Made by a program: the position numbers and the translations under genes. From contig JABXHM010000062.1 in NCBI GenBank assembly GCA_013373625.1, positions 27,977 to 91,976 on the forward strand: a stretch of 64,000 nt of DNA. Direction: 5' to 3'. Numbering within the stretch: the first letter of the stretch is position 1; each line of letters begins with the position of its first letter. The notes under the pieces were generated by a model, which worked only from the letters and a program-made list of their open reading frames with translations, was not told the DNA's origin and did no database searches. Positions 28,411-41,130 of the stretch are shown here, piece by piece. Source of the stretch: Alteromonadaceae bacterium (GTDB lineage Bacteria; Pseudomonadota; Gammaproteobacteria; Enterobacterales; Alteromonadaceae).

Positions 28411-28629
28411 ATGATGTCAGCAGAACGAGCACTGACGGCATTTGCCGGTTTCATGGTTTTACTTTCTGTAGCCCTTACCCTTTATGTCCATGAAAACTTC
28501 ATTTGGTTTACTGCGTTTATCGGTGCCAATTTGTTTCAACAGAGTTTTACCGGCTTCTGCCCGGCGACAATAGTGTTACGTAAAGTATTTGGCTTTAAAA
28601 CTGAAAAGGAGCTGGCGGCGGGTCAATAA
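28411..28629 (+). CDS. DUF2892 (YgaP-type) small membrane protein
   Basis: 72 residues with two helices and the SFTGFCPATIVLRKVFG segment diagnostic of DUF2892, the membrane part of YgaP. Role unknown; it is often found next to rhodanese or transport genes. TAGGAG lies 5 bases before the start and the gap to the barrel gene is 6 bases, so it is the last gene of the RND operon. Confidence 0.82.
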   Translation: MMSAERALTAFAGFMVLLSVALTLYVHENFIWFTAFIGANLFQQSFTGFCPATIVLRKVFGFKTEKELAAGQ

Positions 28630-28754
28630 AAGACTACACCGCTCGTAGCGCTTTATGTAAGTACTCACATACTCAATTCGGCACCGTTTACTGGCTTTTA
28701 TTTATGTGTGATTACGCTACTATGAACATCGTATTTACCCAGTGTTGATGAGCA

Positions 28755-29741
28755 ATGATAGAAGACAGCATGCATTTAGTGGCAGCCGAACTGCGACCGT
28801 CACTCAATGCATTATTACAAGCCAGTAGCCAATTCCCGCCGTTAAACGGTGCCAATTTAGGGTTTTATCGCAAGCGCGCCAGGTTTAGTGGTGCTAAGCC
28901 CCTTGCTGACGTGCCTTACTACACTGTGGCCGTGCCAGCAACACCAGACTATCGCGCGTTTAAACTGTGGGTGGTTAATGCGCTGCCTACAAACCTTGCT
29001 AATCCAGCGTTGCTGCATTTTCATGGTGGCGGTTTTGTGATGGGGGACTGCGAAAATTCACTGCCGCGTTTGCAACAGCTGGCCATGGATACCGGCACTG
29101 TGATCATTTCGGTAGAGTATGGGTTAGCACCTGAAATGCGTGTTGACGAAGCTCAGGCGCAGCATTATGCGGCCCTGCAATGGACCATTGAACATGCCAG
29201 TGAGCTACGTGTCGATATTCACAACGTGGGATTGTTGGGCGTGAGCGCTGGTGGTGGTCATGCGGCATCACTGGCGCAACAGGTTATACAAAAACAGCAA
29301 TACTCCCTGGCTTGCCAGATATTATTGTATCCGATGTTAGACGATCGTACCGGCAGCAGCATACAGCCTCCGGTACATCACGGCCGGTATTTGTGGACAG
29401 CCGAGCAAAATCAATTTGGCTGGCAGGCATATTTAAACAAAACACCGGGTACGGCCAGGGTACCTGAAAAACACGTTCCAATGCGTGCAGCCTCATTAGC
29501 GGGTTTACCGCCGACCTACATCGGTGTTGGGGCGCTGGACTTGTTCGTTAATGAAAATATCCACTACGCGATGCGCTTAATAAATGATGGCGTTGCTACG
29601 CATTTAAATGTTGTGGCAGGTGCCTTTCATGCTTTTGAGTCGGTAGCACCTGATACCCCAATAGCGCACAGATTTAACTGCTCACTGGTGAATGCCGTCG
29701 TAGATTTGTTGGATATTGCAATTGTAAAAAAGCCAATGTAA
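28755..29741 (+). CDS. Hormone-sensitive-lipase-family alpha/beta hydrolase
   Basis: 328 residues. Oxyanion-hole motif HFHGGGFVMG, nucleophile elbow GVSAGGG, acid in GALDLF and His in GAFHAFE: the HSL family (carboxylesterase family IV). No signal peptide, so cytoplasmic. Acts on short-chain esters. It begins 125 bp after the DUF2892 gene and may have its own promoter (TATGAA near 28720). Confidence 0.88.
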   Translation: MIEDSMHLVAAELRPSLNALLQASSQFPPLNGANLGFYRKRARFSGAKPLADVPYYTVAVPATPDYRAFKLWVVNALPTNLANPALLHFHGGGFVMGDCENSLPRLQQLAMDTGTVIISVEYGLAPEMRVDEAQAQHYAALQWTIEHASELRVDIHNVGLLGVSAGGGHAASLAQQVIQKQQYSLACQILLYPMLDDRTGSSIQPPVHHGRYLWTAEQNQFGWQAYLNKTPGTARVPEKHVPMRAASLAGLPPTYIGVGALDLFVNENIHYAMRLINDGVATHLNVVAGAFHAFESVAPDTPIAHRFNCSLVNAVVDLLDIAIVKKPM

Positions 29742-29781
29742 CCTGTTTTTATGGATATTTAGCTAAGCCCGCAACGAGTTA

Positions 29782-30003
29782 ATGCAGCTAACAGAGCCTG
29801 TCTGGCAGGCGTTGCAGAGTTACTCAATTCAGGTTGGAAGTGGAATGATTGGTTTAATCCTTATGGTGGCATTATTACTGACGATATCGTCGTTAGTGTG
29901 CCTGCGCATACCTCATTTTAGCCAGCTAAACTTACTGCCATGTTGTTATGGTTTTTTCCATTGGTGTTTAGCCTGGTGGACTGCACCAACCCGCACTCTT
30001 TAA
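29782..30003 (+). CDS. Possible small membrane protein
   Basis: 73-residue ORF with one strong transmembrane helix (about 18-40, SGMIGLILMVALLLTISSLV) and a Cys/Trp-rich tail. The ribosome site is weak and no family is recognised. It fills the 380-bp gap between the esterase and the oxygenase, so it may be real, but an accidental ORF cannot be excluded. Confidence 0.35.
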   Translation: MQLTEPVWQALQSYSIQVGSGMIGLILMVALLLTISSLVCLRIPHFSQLNLLPCCYGFFHWCLAWWTAPTRTL

Positions 30004-30121
30004 TTCATCATTCGTTTTAATACTTGTATTTCGATGTACAGCGCTGTGTCGGAGTCTGTTGCTCGCATAGCCACAGGTTTGTACATCGTTATTTTGCTTA
30101 ACGCTGAATAAAGAGAAAGTT

Positions 30122-31024
30122 ATGTCATTACCTGTTATTCCGTTCTACCAACACACTGACCCTGGCTTAGCCATTCACCACGCCCTATCCGAACTGGGTT
30201 TTATGCAAGTGAGTGATTTTGGCATCGACAAAGCCCTGTTATCGCAGGTGTATTCCGCCAGCAGAGAATTTTTCTGCGGCGCTTCGGAGGTAAAACGCCG
30301 TTGTCGTTACCGTTCTGCTCAAGAAAACTTTGGTTATCAGGGGATAGCCGAAGAAAATCTCGACCCTGACTCGCCGGCCGATCTTAAAGAAACATTTACG
30401 ATGCGTAACATTCTTCATGCGTGCCCCGCCGAAGTTCGCTGGCCAAGCCTCCAATTTAAACAGTTAATGCAGCAGTTTTATGCAAATGTGCTTGATGCGA
30501 GTACGAATTTACAAAAGGCGATGGCTGTTCAGCTTGGTGTTGAGGAAACGTTTTTTACCCGTGTGAACAGCGGCGAAAACATATCGCTGCGTTTACTGTA
30601 CTACCCTGCTCAACAAGCCGAGCAGGTTGCACCATCCCAATTAGGTGCCGGAGCGCACACGGATTATGGCTTTATGACGTTGTTGTTTCAGGACAATGTT
30701 GGCGGCTTGCAGGTGCTCAATAAGCAAAACAATTGGATGGATGTGCCACCTCTGACTGATACGGTGGTGGTCAACAGTGGTGATTTATTGGAACGCTGGA
30801 CCAATGGCCTTTACCGTTCTACGTTGCACCGTGTTAAACCCCAGACAAGTGGTCGGGATCGGCTCTCGATAGCGATGTTTATTGATCCGGACAGCCAGAC
30901 TTCCGTTGTACCTTTACCGTCATGTGTTAGCAACCAAAGGCCAGCCCAATTTTCCGCTACTACGGCTGGTGAGCATATTCAGTCAAAGTTGAACGCAACC
31001 CATAAATCGAGGTTTACACAATGA
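30122..31024 (+). CDS. 2-oxoglutarate/Fe(II) oxygenase, isopenicillin-N-synthase type
   Basis: 300 residues. The jelly-roll core has the iron triad H179-x-D181 and H236, and RLS at 247-249 binds 2-oxoglutarate. The N-terminal DIOX_N-like segment is present. These enzymes hydroxylate or otherwise oxidise small molecules; the substrate is unknown. AAAGAGAAAG precedes the ATG. The stop overlaps the next gene (MFS) by 4 bases, so substrate or product may be transported by it. Confidence 0.87.
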   Translation: MSLPVIPFYQHTDPGLAIHHALSELGFMQVSDFGIDKALLSQVYSASREFFCGASEVKRRCRYRSAQENFGYQGIAEENLDPDSPADLKETFTMRNILHACPAEVRWPSLQFKQLMQQFYANVLDASTNLQKAMAVQLGVEETFFTRVNSGENISLRLLYYPAQQAEQVAPSQLGAGAHTDYGFMTLLFQDNVGGLQVLNKQNNWMDVPPLTDTVVVNSGDLLERWTNGLYRSTLHRVKPQTSGRDRLSIAMFIDPDSQTSVVPLPSCVSNQRPAQFSATTAGEHIQSKLNATHKSRFTQ

Positions 31025-32208
31025 TAGACGCTTTACGTCGCGCTCCGTTATTGGTTATTGCTGCCAGCGCCAGCTTTTCAATGTCGACACTGTTTAGTTC
31101 GGTAAAACCCGTGTTACTTACTCAGTTTGTTGCAGAAACTGGCGTGACCAGGAGCATGGCCGGTTGGTTTGTAGCAATGCCTTTCATTGGCATTGCACTG
31201 GCGACTTTCGTGGTGGCAGCGTTGCTTGCCAGGTTTAGCTATACCCGCTTGGTTAACGCTGCCGGCGCAATATTGGTTGCCTCCCAGCTATTGCTTAGTG
31301 TGACGTTTGAAGTGCCTTTCCTGACACTTCTACTGCAGCTTGTCAGTGGGGCAGCGGTTGGCATACTCATGGGCGTGACGTCCTATCATATTGCCCGGAC
31401 ACCATCACCCGGTGTGTTGTTCGGCATTGTTGATACTATTGGCGTACTGCTGATGTCGGTGATGGTTGCAGGGGTTGGTATTGCCGCCACCCTGCTGGGC
31501 GTGGCGGGGGGCTTTTTATTCAGCGCCGCACTATGCACGTTATTCTGGCTGCTGATGTACGTTTATGCTGGCGAACAGGTGGTTAGCCGTTGCCAGAATG
31601 ACGCCCAGCGCGACTCACCAATGCTAAGGCCCGTCATTATTATCGTTATGGGGGTTCTTTTTGTAACCTTTAGCGGGCAGGGGTTTGCGTTTATGTTCAG
31701 TATAGCTAATCAACTGGGGATGAGTATGGAACGTGCTGGCGCGCAAATAGGTATTGTGTTGTTTGTCTCGGCGTTTGCGTGTTTAGCGGGCGGGGTGGCC
31801 TGCGCCAGATTTGGCCCTGAGCGACCGTTGCTCTGCGCATTTATCATTTGCGCCGTTAGCTGGACGGTAGCGATACATGCTCAGTCGCCAACGGTGTTTT
31901 TAGCCGCACTTTTACCGGCTATTAGTATGTTGCAGTTTAGCTTTCCAATATTACTGGCCTTTGCCGGTACCCTTGATACAGATGGCAAATGGGCTGCCGT
32001 TGCCACGCCGTTATTTACCAGTGGTTTTGCCTGGGCAGCCGTACTGGCCGGGGTAATCGTTGAGAGCCGGGATATCGCTACGCTCGCGTTCTCGACACAG
32101 GCTGGCATGTTTTTATGTGCTCTTTTGCTAGGCGCAAGCGTACTGACCCGTCCGACAGAGGACCTGGTGGCTAGTGCTGGTGATGCGGATGAGCCCCTAA
32201 AAGAATAA
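31021..32208 (+). CDS. MFS transporter coupled to 2OG oxygenase
   Basis: 395 residues with about twelve helices, MFS type. Begins ATGA inside the oxygenase stop, so the pair is translationally coupled. No substrate-specific motif is visible. The partnership suggests uptake or export of a compound oxidised by the neighbour. It converges on the MBL-fold gene after 25 bp. Confidence 0.85.
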   Translation: MIDALRRAPLLVIAASASFSMSTLFSSVKPVLLTQFVAETGVTRSMAGWFVAMPFIGIALATFVVAALLARFSYTRLVNAAGAILVASQLLLSVTFEVPFLTLLLQLVSGAAVGILMGVTSYHIARTPSPGVLFGIVDTIGVLLMSVMVAGVGIAATLLGVAGGFLFSAALCTLFWLLMYVYAGEQVVSRCQNDAQRDSPMLRPVIIIVMGVLFVTFSGQGFAFMFSIANQLGMSMERAGAQIGIVLFVSAFACLAGGVACARFGPERPLLCAFIICAVSWTVAIHAQSPTVFLAALLPAISMLQFSFPILLAFAGTLDTDGKWAAVATPLFTSGFAWAAVLAGVIVESRDIATLAFSTQAGMFLCALLLGASVLTRPTEDLVASAGDADEPLKE

Positions 32209-32233
32209 TCGCCGACAGCAACATGGCATAGCG

Positions 32234-32995
32234 TTAATGACGTGTGGTTTGCCGCCTTAATACATGGCCAATCCGGTTTTTGGCTGAATGCCAGTGGTTT
32301 TTAGGTAATGCCGGTGCCTGCGCAATTAAGGTATCAAAGTCAATGCTATCGCCGTTAAGTGGCTTTACATGCGCGCAGTATATCCTGGTTGGATTAAGTT
32401 CCCGCAGTCGTGTTAACGCACGTTTATACTGATTGGGATGACAGACCGGGTAGGGGGCGGTAAGTTGCCCTTTAACGGCAACGATCAGATCAGCGATATA
32501 AATTTGCCCTGTTGCTTGGTGTAACACTGACAGGTCGTGGTCGGTATGCCCGGGGGTGTAGAGCACCTGCCAGTCGGAAAAGCCGGGCAGGGTTTGCTTA
32601 TCCTGCAGGAGGATATTCGGTGTCAGCACCGGGTGATACCAGATATGTGCTTTGGGTTTGCCCATACGCCCCGCTACCCACCAGGTCAGGGCAACATCGA
32701 TAACGTGAGCGGTGCGCCCCGCCAGGCCCTTGTACCAGTGTTGCGCTTTGGGGTGGCTGGCAATGCGCGCGCCGGTTCTGTGTCGTAACAAAGCGGCACC
32801 GCCGGCATGGTCGGGATGCATATGGGTAACTAAAATAAGTGTTAAGTCTGATAGCGGTCGATGCAGGGTAACGGTAATAAATTCACATACGCGTGCCACA
32901 TCTGCACGACTACAGCCATCCAGCAACAATAAACCGGCGGGTTCTTCTACCAGGTAAATGTTCTCGATGTAGCCTTTCAGCGCGTGGATCTGCAT
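32234..32995 (-). CDS. Metallo-beta-lactamase-fold hydrolase
   Basis: 253 residues. Zinc motif H58-x-H60-x-D62-H63 (THMHPDH), H150 in YTPGHTDHD, D169 and H209 complete the binuclear site. No signal peptide, so a cytoplasmic hydrolase of glyoxalase-II-like or lactonase-like kind rather than an antibiotic lactamase. Same strand as the upstream acyltransferase, 108 bp apart. Confidence 0.88.
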   Translation of the reverse strand: MQIHALKGYIENIYLVEEPAGLLLLDGCSRADVARVCEFITVTLHRPLSDLTLILVTHMHPDHAGGAALLRHRTGARIASHPKAQHWYKGLAGRTAHVIDVALTWWVAGRMGKPKAHIWYHPVLTPNILLQDKQTLPGFSDWQVLYTPGHTDHDLSVLHQATGQIYIADLIVAVKGQLTAPYPVCHPNQYKRALTRLRELNPTRIYCAHVKPLNGDSIDFDTLIAQAPALPKNHWHSAKNRIGHVLRRQTTRH

Positions 32996-33103
32996 TCGTG
33001 CTTAATTCTGCTTATGCGGTCAGGCCTTAGATAGTAGCAAAACAGTTGTGGTCGTACCACTCAACGCTAAGAATTGCGAACTGCGCTGCGCCAGTGGTGA
33101 CCA

Positions 33104-34210
33104 CTAGCGCGCGTTTTTAACCGGGTTGGCATAATTAGCCAGCAGATAAGGCTGCGCCTCAACAGGCAACTGGTTGAGTTTATCTGTAAGCCGTTCACGA
33201 CAAGCGTCGGTAATGTCACCGTGTTGTTGCTCAGCGGCGAGGTAATTAATGGGGTAAAGCTGATAATTATGGTGAATTTGCTCATCGATTTGGCTGGCAA
33301 GCTCATTCGGCGTCGAAAAGCCATCATGAATAACGCTACCAAACGTCACTGTGAGACGGCCTTTATTACCAATAATACCCTGGATAAGACTGTCGATATC
33401 CTCAAACTCAGTTTTACTGTATGTGCCGTGATGGTTTACCGCATAAAGTTCTTTGGCTTTGGCGATGTCGCACGGGTCATTTTCGTAAGCGATGGCAACC
33501 GGGACAATATTGAGTGACCGAATATACTCAGCAAACTCCAGCTTTTGCTGTTTGCCCGCCATGTAAAACATCTTAAGTATGGCCGGATCGGTAAAGTCCA
33601 TGCCGTCTTTGGCGCGTCCTTCGCGCTGTGCTATCCAGATCGACTGATTGCTCTGTAGGGCATCTTTAATAAAGTTCGACAGTTGCGTTAAGGCTTTAAG
33701 TAATTCTCGTGGTCCTTTGACCGAGCGTTTTACCACAAACCCCTTATTGAGTTTCATTAGCTCAGTGGCGCTGGGCTTTTTAAGCAGGTTATCGCCAAAC
33801 GCGATAAGAGCCGTGTTATGGCCGGCGCTATGCAACGCAAAATTAACCAGTGCCGGATCCATGGCAATATCACGATGATTAGAAATAAAAATATAGGCTT
33901 TTGATGGGTCGAGCTTATCCAGGCCTTTAACCGTTATGCCCTTGCTGGTGCGTTGTAGCAGTGAATCCATATACCGGCCCACTTCATTTTGAATATGGTC
34001 AACGGTCTTAAACTTGCGCCATTTTATGCGCAGAAGCATTTTCACGAAAGGGCTAAGCAATGCTGACAGCCACTTGGGACTGTGCTCAAAACGGTGACTG
34101 ACAATGGCATCGATAAACGCCTGATCGTTGATCAAGCGGTCAATAGCGGCAGGTACTTCGCTGTCATTATAGGGTCGAATATCGTGATAACTATCAGAAT
34201 TGGTTAGCAT
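33104..34210 (-). CDS. Lysophospholipid (glycerol-phosphate) acyltransferase family protein
   Basis: 368 residues. The PlsC-like block FISNHRDIAMDP carries the catalytic His and Asp, here spaced H-x5-D instead of the usual H-x4-D, followed by an FVVKRS block and a WIAQREGRAKDG block that match acyltransferase motifs II and III. Likely transfers acyl chains to lysophospholipid at the membrane. The N-terminal ~80 residues are an extension of unknown role. Confidence 0.82.
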   Translation of the reverse strand: MLTNSDSYHDIRPYNDSEVPAAIDRLINDQAFIDAIVSHRFEHSPKWLSALLSPFVKMLLRIKWRKFKTVDHIQNEVGRYMDSLLQRTSKGITVKGLDKLDPSKAYIFISNHRDIAMDPALVNFALHSAGHNTALIAFGDNLLKKPSATELMKLNKGFVVKRSVKGPRELLKALTQLSNFIKDALQSNQSIWIAQREGRAKDGMDFTDPAILKMFYMAGKQQKLEFAEYIRSLNIVPVAIAYENDPCDIAKAKELYAVNHHGTYSKTEFEDIDSLIQGIIGNKGRLTVTFGSVIHDGFSTPNELASQIDEQIHHNYQLYPINYLAAEQQHGDITDACRERLTDKLNQLPVEAQPYLLANYANPVKNAR

Positions 34211-34409
34211 AATTCCATCATCGATTTTGCAAAGCGCTCATTGTACGCACATTCAGTCATTTGGGTAGTGTAGCGCCCATAATTCCATCGTAAAGTGATC
34301 ATATGGTGAATGGCATAACTGCCGTTAGGAGGGTTGATGATCCCATAACAATCTCCTATACTCGGTCGAAATTACTTATGCGATGGCAACATTGATGTCG
34401 TCGTTTTTT

Positions 34410-34513
34410 ACTTGTCGGAGTGCTTCGTCTTACTCAAAAGTAAGGCAAGCTGAGACCGCTAACGCGGGATCCGTTGAACCTGATCAGGCTAATACCTGCG
34501 AAGGGAACAAGGC
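34410..34513 (+). ncRNA. TPP riboswitch (THI element)
   Basis: Conserved cores CTGAGA (34450-34455) and CCGTTGAACCTGATCAGG (34471-34488), AATACCTGCG (34491-34500) and AAGGGAA are the THI-box. The outer stem pairs CTTGT (34411) with ACAAG (34507). It lies 120 bp before thiC and should repress the thiamine operon when thiamine pyrophosphate is plentiful. Confidence 0.95.
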
Positions 34514-34598
34514 AACATTACATTATTTGTATGCTATTACACTGATAAATTAATCAGCCGTTGTAGCAGTATGTAATGGTCTTTTTAAACACTCCTGA

Positions 34599-38056
<3,458 letters not shown>

Positions 38057-38067
<11 letters not shown>

Positions 38068-38803
38068 CAGTGAATACATGCGATACAGCCGCCAATTATT
38101 GGTAGACGGCATGGACGACGACAAACAAGCTGCATTGGGTAAAGCAACAGTGGTAATCGTAGGCCTGGGCGGACTTGGCTGCGCAAGCGCACTGTATTTG
38201 GCCGGCGCGGGAGTAGGGTGCTTGCGCTTGGTCGACGATGACCAGGTGACATTGAGTAATTTGCCCCGCCAACCGCTATATACCGAGCAAGATGTGGGTC
38301 TTAATAAAGTGGATGTGGCCTGTGCCTCCCTGTCACAGCGCAACTCAACAATTCGTACAGAGCCATGTGTGACCCGCTTCAGTAAAGCAAATGGTAAAGC
38401 ACTTATCAGCGGTAGCAGTGTCGTACTCGACTGCAGCGATAATATGTCAACCCGCCACCATATCAATGCAGCGTGTTATACCGCGGGTGTCCCTCTGATA
38501 GTCGCAGCGGCCAGCGGCGTAGATGGGCAGTTAGTCATGCTGCATCCGGCGCATGAGCACGGCTGTTACCAATGCTTGTACGCACCCCATCAGGGCCCGG
38601 CGAACAACTGCCTTGAACAGGGAGTCCTGGGGCCGGTAGTGGGTATGCTAGGGATAATGCAGGCACTTAGTGCGCTATTATGGCTACTGAAAATGGGCGA
38701 GCCACAATGGGGAAAGCTTAGGGTTTTCAACGCACTATCATCGAGTTGGCAAGGCTTTAACATACCGCCGTTGCCAGACTGCTCTGTATGTGGAGGTAAC
38801 TAA
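38057..38803 (+). CDS. thiF: ThiS adenylyltransferase ThiF
   Basis: 248 residues of the E1/ThiF/MoeB family: nucleotide loop VIVGLGGLGCAS, zinc cysteines in CYQC and CSVCGGN. It adenylates the C-terminal Gly of ThiS for sulfur transfer. Overlaps thiDE by 11 bases and thiS by one base (TAATG). MoeB is excluded by context. Confidence 0.93.
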
Positions 38804-39003
38804 TGCAAGTTTTGGTTAATGACACGCCTGTAACAGTGCCTGCGCAAATGCACATCAGCGGGCTTATCGCGCAGTTAGAACTGTCGGACAACGGTATTGC
38901 AGTGGCCGTTAATCATGAGGTGATCAATCGCCAACGGTGGGACGACTACCCACTGCAAGCGAACGATACAATCACCTTTTTCAGTGTTGTGGCGGGAGGA
39001 TAA
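38803..39003 (+). CDS. thiS: Sulfur-carrier protein ThiS
   Basis: 66-residue ubiquitin-like protein ending in VVAGG; the C-terminal Gly-Gly becomes the thiocarboxylate that donates sulfur to the thiazole ring. Its start overlaps the thiF stop. Confidence 0.95.
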   Translation: MQVLVNDTPVTVPAQMHISGLIAQLELSDNGIAVAVNHEVINRQRWDDYPLQANDTITFFSVVAGG

Positions 39004-39009
39004 AAGTAA

Positions 39010-39777
39010 ATGCTCACTATTGCAGGTAAGTCTTTTACTTCGAGGCTATTTACAGGTACCGGAAAATTCTCCAGTGCCAGTGTTATGCAAAATGCGATTG
39101 CAGCCAGTGGCAGCCAGTTGGCGACGCTGGCGATGAAGCGTATTGATTTGCGCACCCAGCAGGACCAGTTGCTCGAGCCATTACAATCATTGGGAGTTCA
39201 GTTACTGCCAAATACGTCCGGGGCGCGCACTGCCAAAGAAGCCGTATTTGCGGCAGAGCTGGCCAGAGAAGCGCTACAAACAAATTGGCTAAAACTGGAA
39301 ATACATCCTGATCAACGTTACTTATTGCCCGATCCGGTGGAAACATTACATGCCGCCGGGACACTGGTGAAAAAAGGCTTTGTGGTTTTGCCTTATTGCC
39401 CGGCAGATCCGGTGTTATGTAAACGTTTGGAAGAGGTTGGCTGCGCAGCGGTGATGCCACTAGGGGCGCCAATTGGTTCAAATCAGGGGCTACAAACCGC
39501 GGCTTTCCTACGCATTATTGTTGAGCAGGCGTCGGTACCGGTAGTAGTTGATGCGGGGATAGGCGCCCCCAGTCATGCCGCGGCAGCCATGGAATTAGGG
39601 GTCGACGCAGTACTGGTGAATACTGCGATGGCCGCAGCAAAAGATCCTATTGCTATGGCGGCAGCCTTTAGCAGTGCAGTAGCGGCCGGACGTCAGGCTT
39701 ACAACGCAGGTTTGGCAGCTTCCCAGCAGCACGCGGTGGCTTCAAGCCCAACTGACGCGTTACTGGAGGGACTATGA
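39010..39777 (+). CDS. thiG: Thiazole synthase ThiG
   Basis: 255-residue barrel with FTGTGKF at the start and [19 protein letters not shown] and VLVNTA phosphate motifs, typical of ThiG. It condenses deoxyxylulose phosphate, dehydroglycine and ThiS thiocarboxylate. The MKRID segment differs from the commoner RR motif but stays basic. Overlaps thiH by 4 bases. Confidence 0.95.
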   Translation: MLTIAGKSFTSRLFTGTGKFSSASVMQNAIAASGSQLATLAMKRIDLRTQQDQLLEPLQSLGVQLLPNTSGARTAKEAVFAAELAREALQTNWLKLEIHPDQRYLLPDPVETLHAAGTLVKKGFVVLPYCPADPVLCKRLEEVGCAAVMPLGAPIGSNQGLQTAAFLRIIVEQASVPVVVDAGIGAPSHAAAAMELGVDAVLVNTAMAAAKDPIAMAAAFSSAVAAGRQAYNAGLAASQQHAVASSPTDALLEGL

Positions 39778-40886
39778 GTTTTAAGGAAGTGCTGTCTGAC
39801 TATGACTGGGATGACATCGGCATGCGCATTCGCAGTTGCAAGCCCGCTCAGGTTGAAAAAGCACTATCGGCGTCAACACCAACGTTGGATGATATGGTGG
39901 CTCTGCTATCGCCTGCCGCAGAGCCATTTTTGCCATTAATGGCGAGACGTGCCGAGGAAATTACCCGCTGTAGGTTCGGTCACACTATCCAGTTTTTTGC
40001 GCCGCTGTATTTATCAAATTTGTGTGCCAATGAGTGTACCTATTGTGGGTTCACTATGAGTAATGCAATGAAACGCAAAACCTTATCTGAACAGGATGTT
40101 CTGGCGGAAGTCAGGGTGCTTAAGGAAATGGGGTTAGACAGTGTGCTGGTGGTGACCGGAGAGCATGAACGCAAGGTGGGCATAGACTACTTCAAACAGA
40201 TGTTACCCGTTATCAAAACGCACTTTAGCTACGTAGCGCTGGAAGTTCAGCCTTTATCGGCGGCGGATTACCAAACCGTGAGGGCTCTCGGTGTAGATGC
40301 TGTACTGGTATATCAGGAAACCTATCACCGACGTGAGTATGCCCGCTACCATCGCAGAGGTAACAAGCAGGACTTTGATTGGCGGTTGGCAACCCCTGAA
40401 CGGCTCGGCGACAGCGGTATTGATAAGATTGGTGTGGGGGCCTTACTGGGGTTGAGTGACTGGCGGGTAGACAGTTTTTATACGGCTTTACATATTGATT
40501 ACCTGCAAAAGCAGTATTGGCGCAGCCGTTATAGTTTGTCGTTCCCCCGTTTGCGACCGTGCGCTGGTCAACCCACTCACCCCGGCGAAATCAGTAATCG
40601 TCAACTGCTACAACTCATTTGCGCTCACAGACTGCTGAACCCTGGCATTGAAATAAGCCTTTCAACCCGTGAATCTGCAGCATTGAGGGACCGTATCTTA
40701 CCTTTTGGTGTGACCAGTATGAGCGCCGCGTCGAGTACTGAACCTGGTGGTTATAGTAATCCTGACTCTGCACTTGAACAATTTAGTACCGATGACAAAC
40801 GCAGTGTCACAGAAGTAGCAAATGCAGTGAGAGCGGGTGGTCTTGAACCTGTTTGGACCGATTGGTGTCAGGCTTACTCTGGTTAA
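39774..40886 (+). CDS. thiH: 2-iminoacetate synthase (tyrosine lyase) ThiH
   Basis: 370 residues, radical-SAM protein with cluster motif CANECTYC followed by GF. Splits tyrosine to give dehydroglycine for ThiG, the anaerobic-type route rather than glycine oxidase ThiO. Last gene of the operon. Confidence 0.96.
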   Translation: MSFKEVLSDYDWDDIGMRIRSCKPAQVEKALSASTPTLDDMVALLSPAAEPFLPLMARRAEEITRCRFGHTIQFFAPLYLSNLCANECTYCGFTMSNAMKRKTLSEQDVLAEVRVLKEMGLDSVLVVTGEHERKVGIDYFKQMLPVIKTHFSYVALEVQPLSAADYQTVRALGVDAVLVYQETYHRREYARYHRRGNKQDFDWRLATPERLGDSGIDKIGVGALLGLSDWRVDSFYTALHIDYLQKQYWRSRYSLSFPRLRPCAGQPTHPGEISNRQLLQLICAHRLLNPGIEISLSTRESAALRDRILPFGVTSMSAASSTEPGGYSNPDSALEQFSTDDKRSVTEVANAVRAGGLEPVWTDWCQAYSG

Positions 40887-40909
40887 AGCAGATGGGAATG
40901 GCTTTTTTT
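40885..40909 (+). terminator. Weak terminator after thiH
   Basis: A short AAAGC/GCTTT stem with an 11-base loop runs into seven T just behind the thiH stop. Confidence 0.4.
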
Positions 40910-41130
40910 GGGGTGAATAATCCTTTAGTAGAATTGCGATTTTTATACTATTAGCTCACACTTAACAAAAAAGAATCAATGCAAACTATATGTTCGGACA
41001 CGTATAACTATAATCAGCGTAGTGACAATACCTTTTATAGTTAAGTGGTGCCGCTGGCAGGGAAGACACGAAAAGTTAAAAGGCTTAAAGTGTTTTAAAT
41101 ATAACCTCTGGCTGGCGGTAAAACGTTGTA

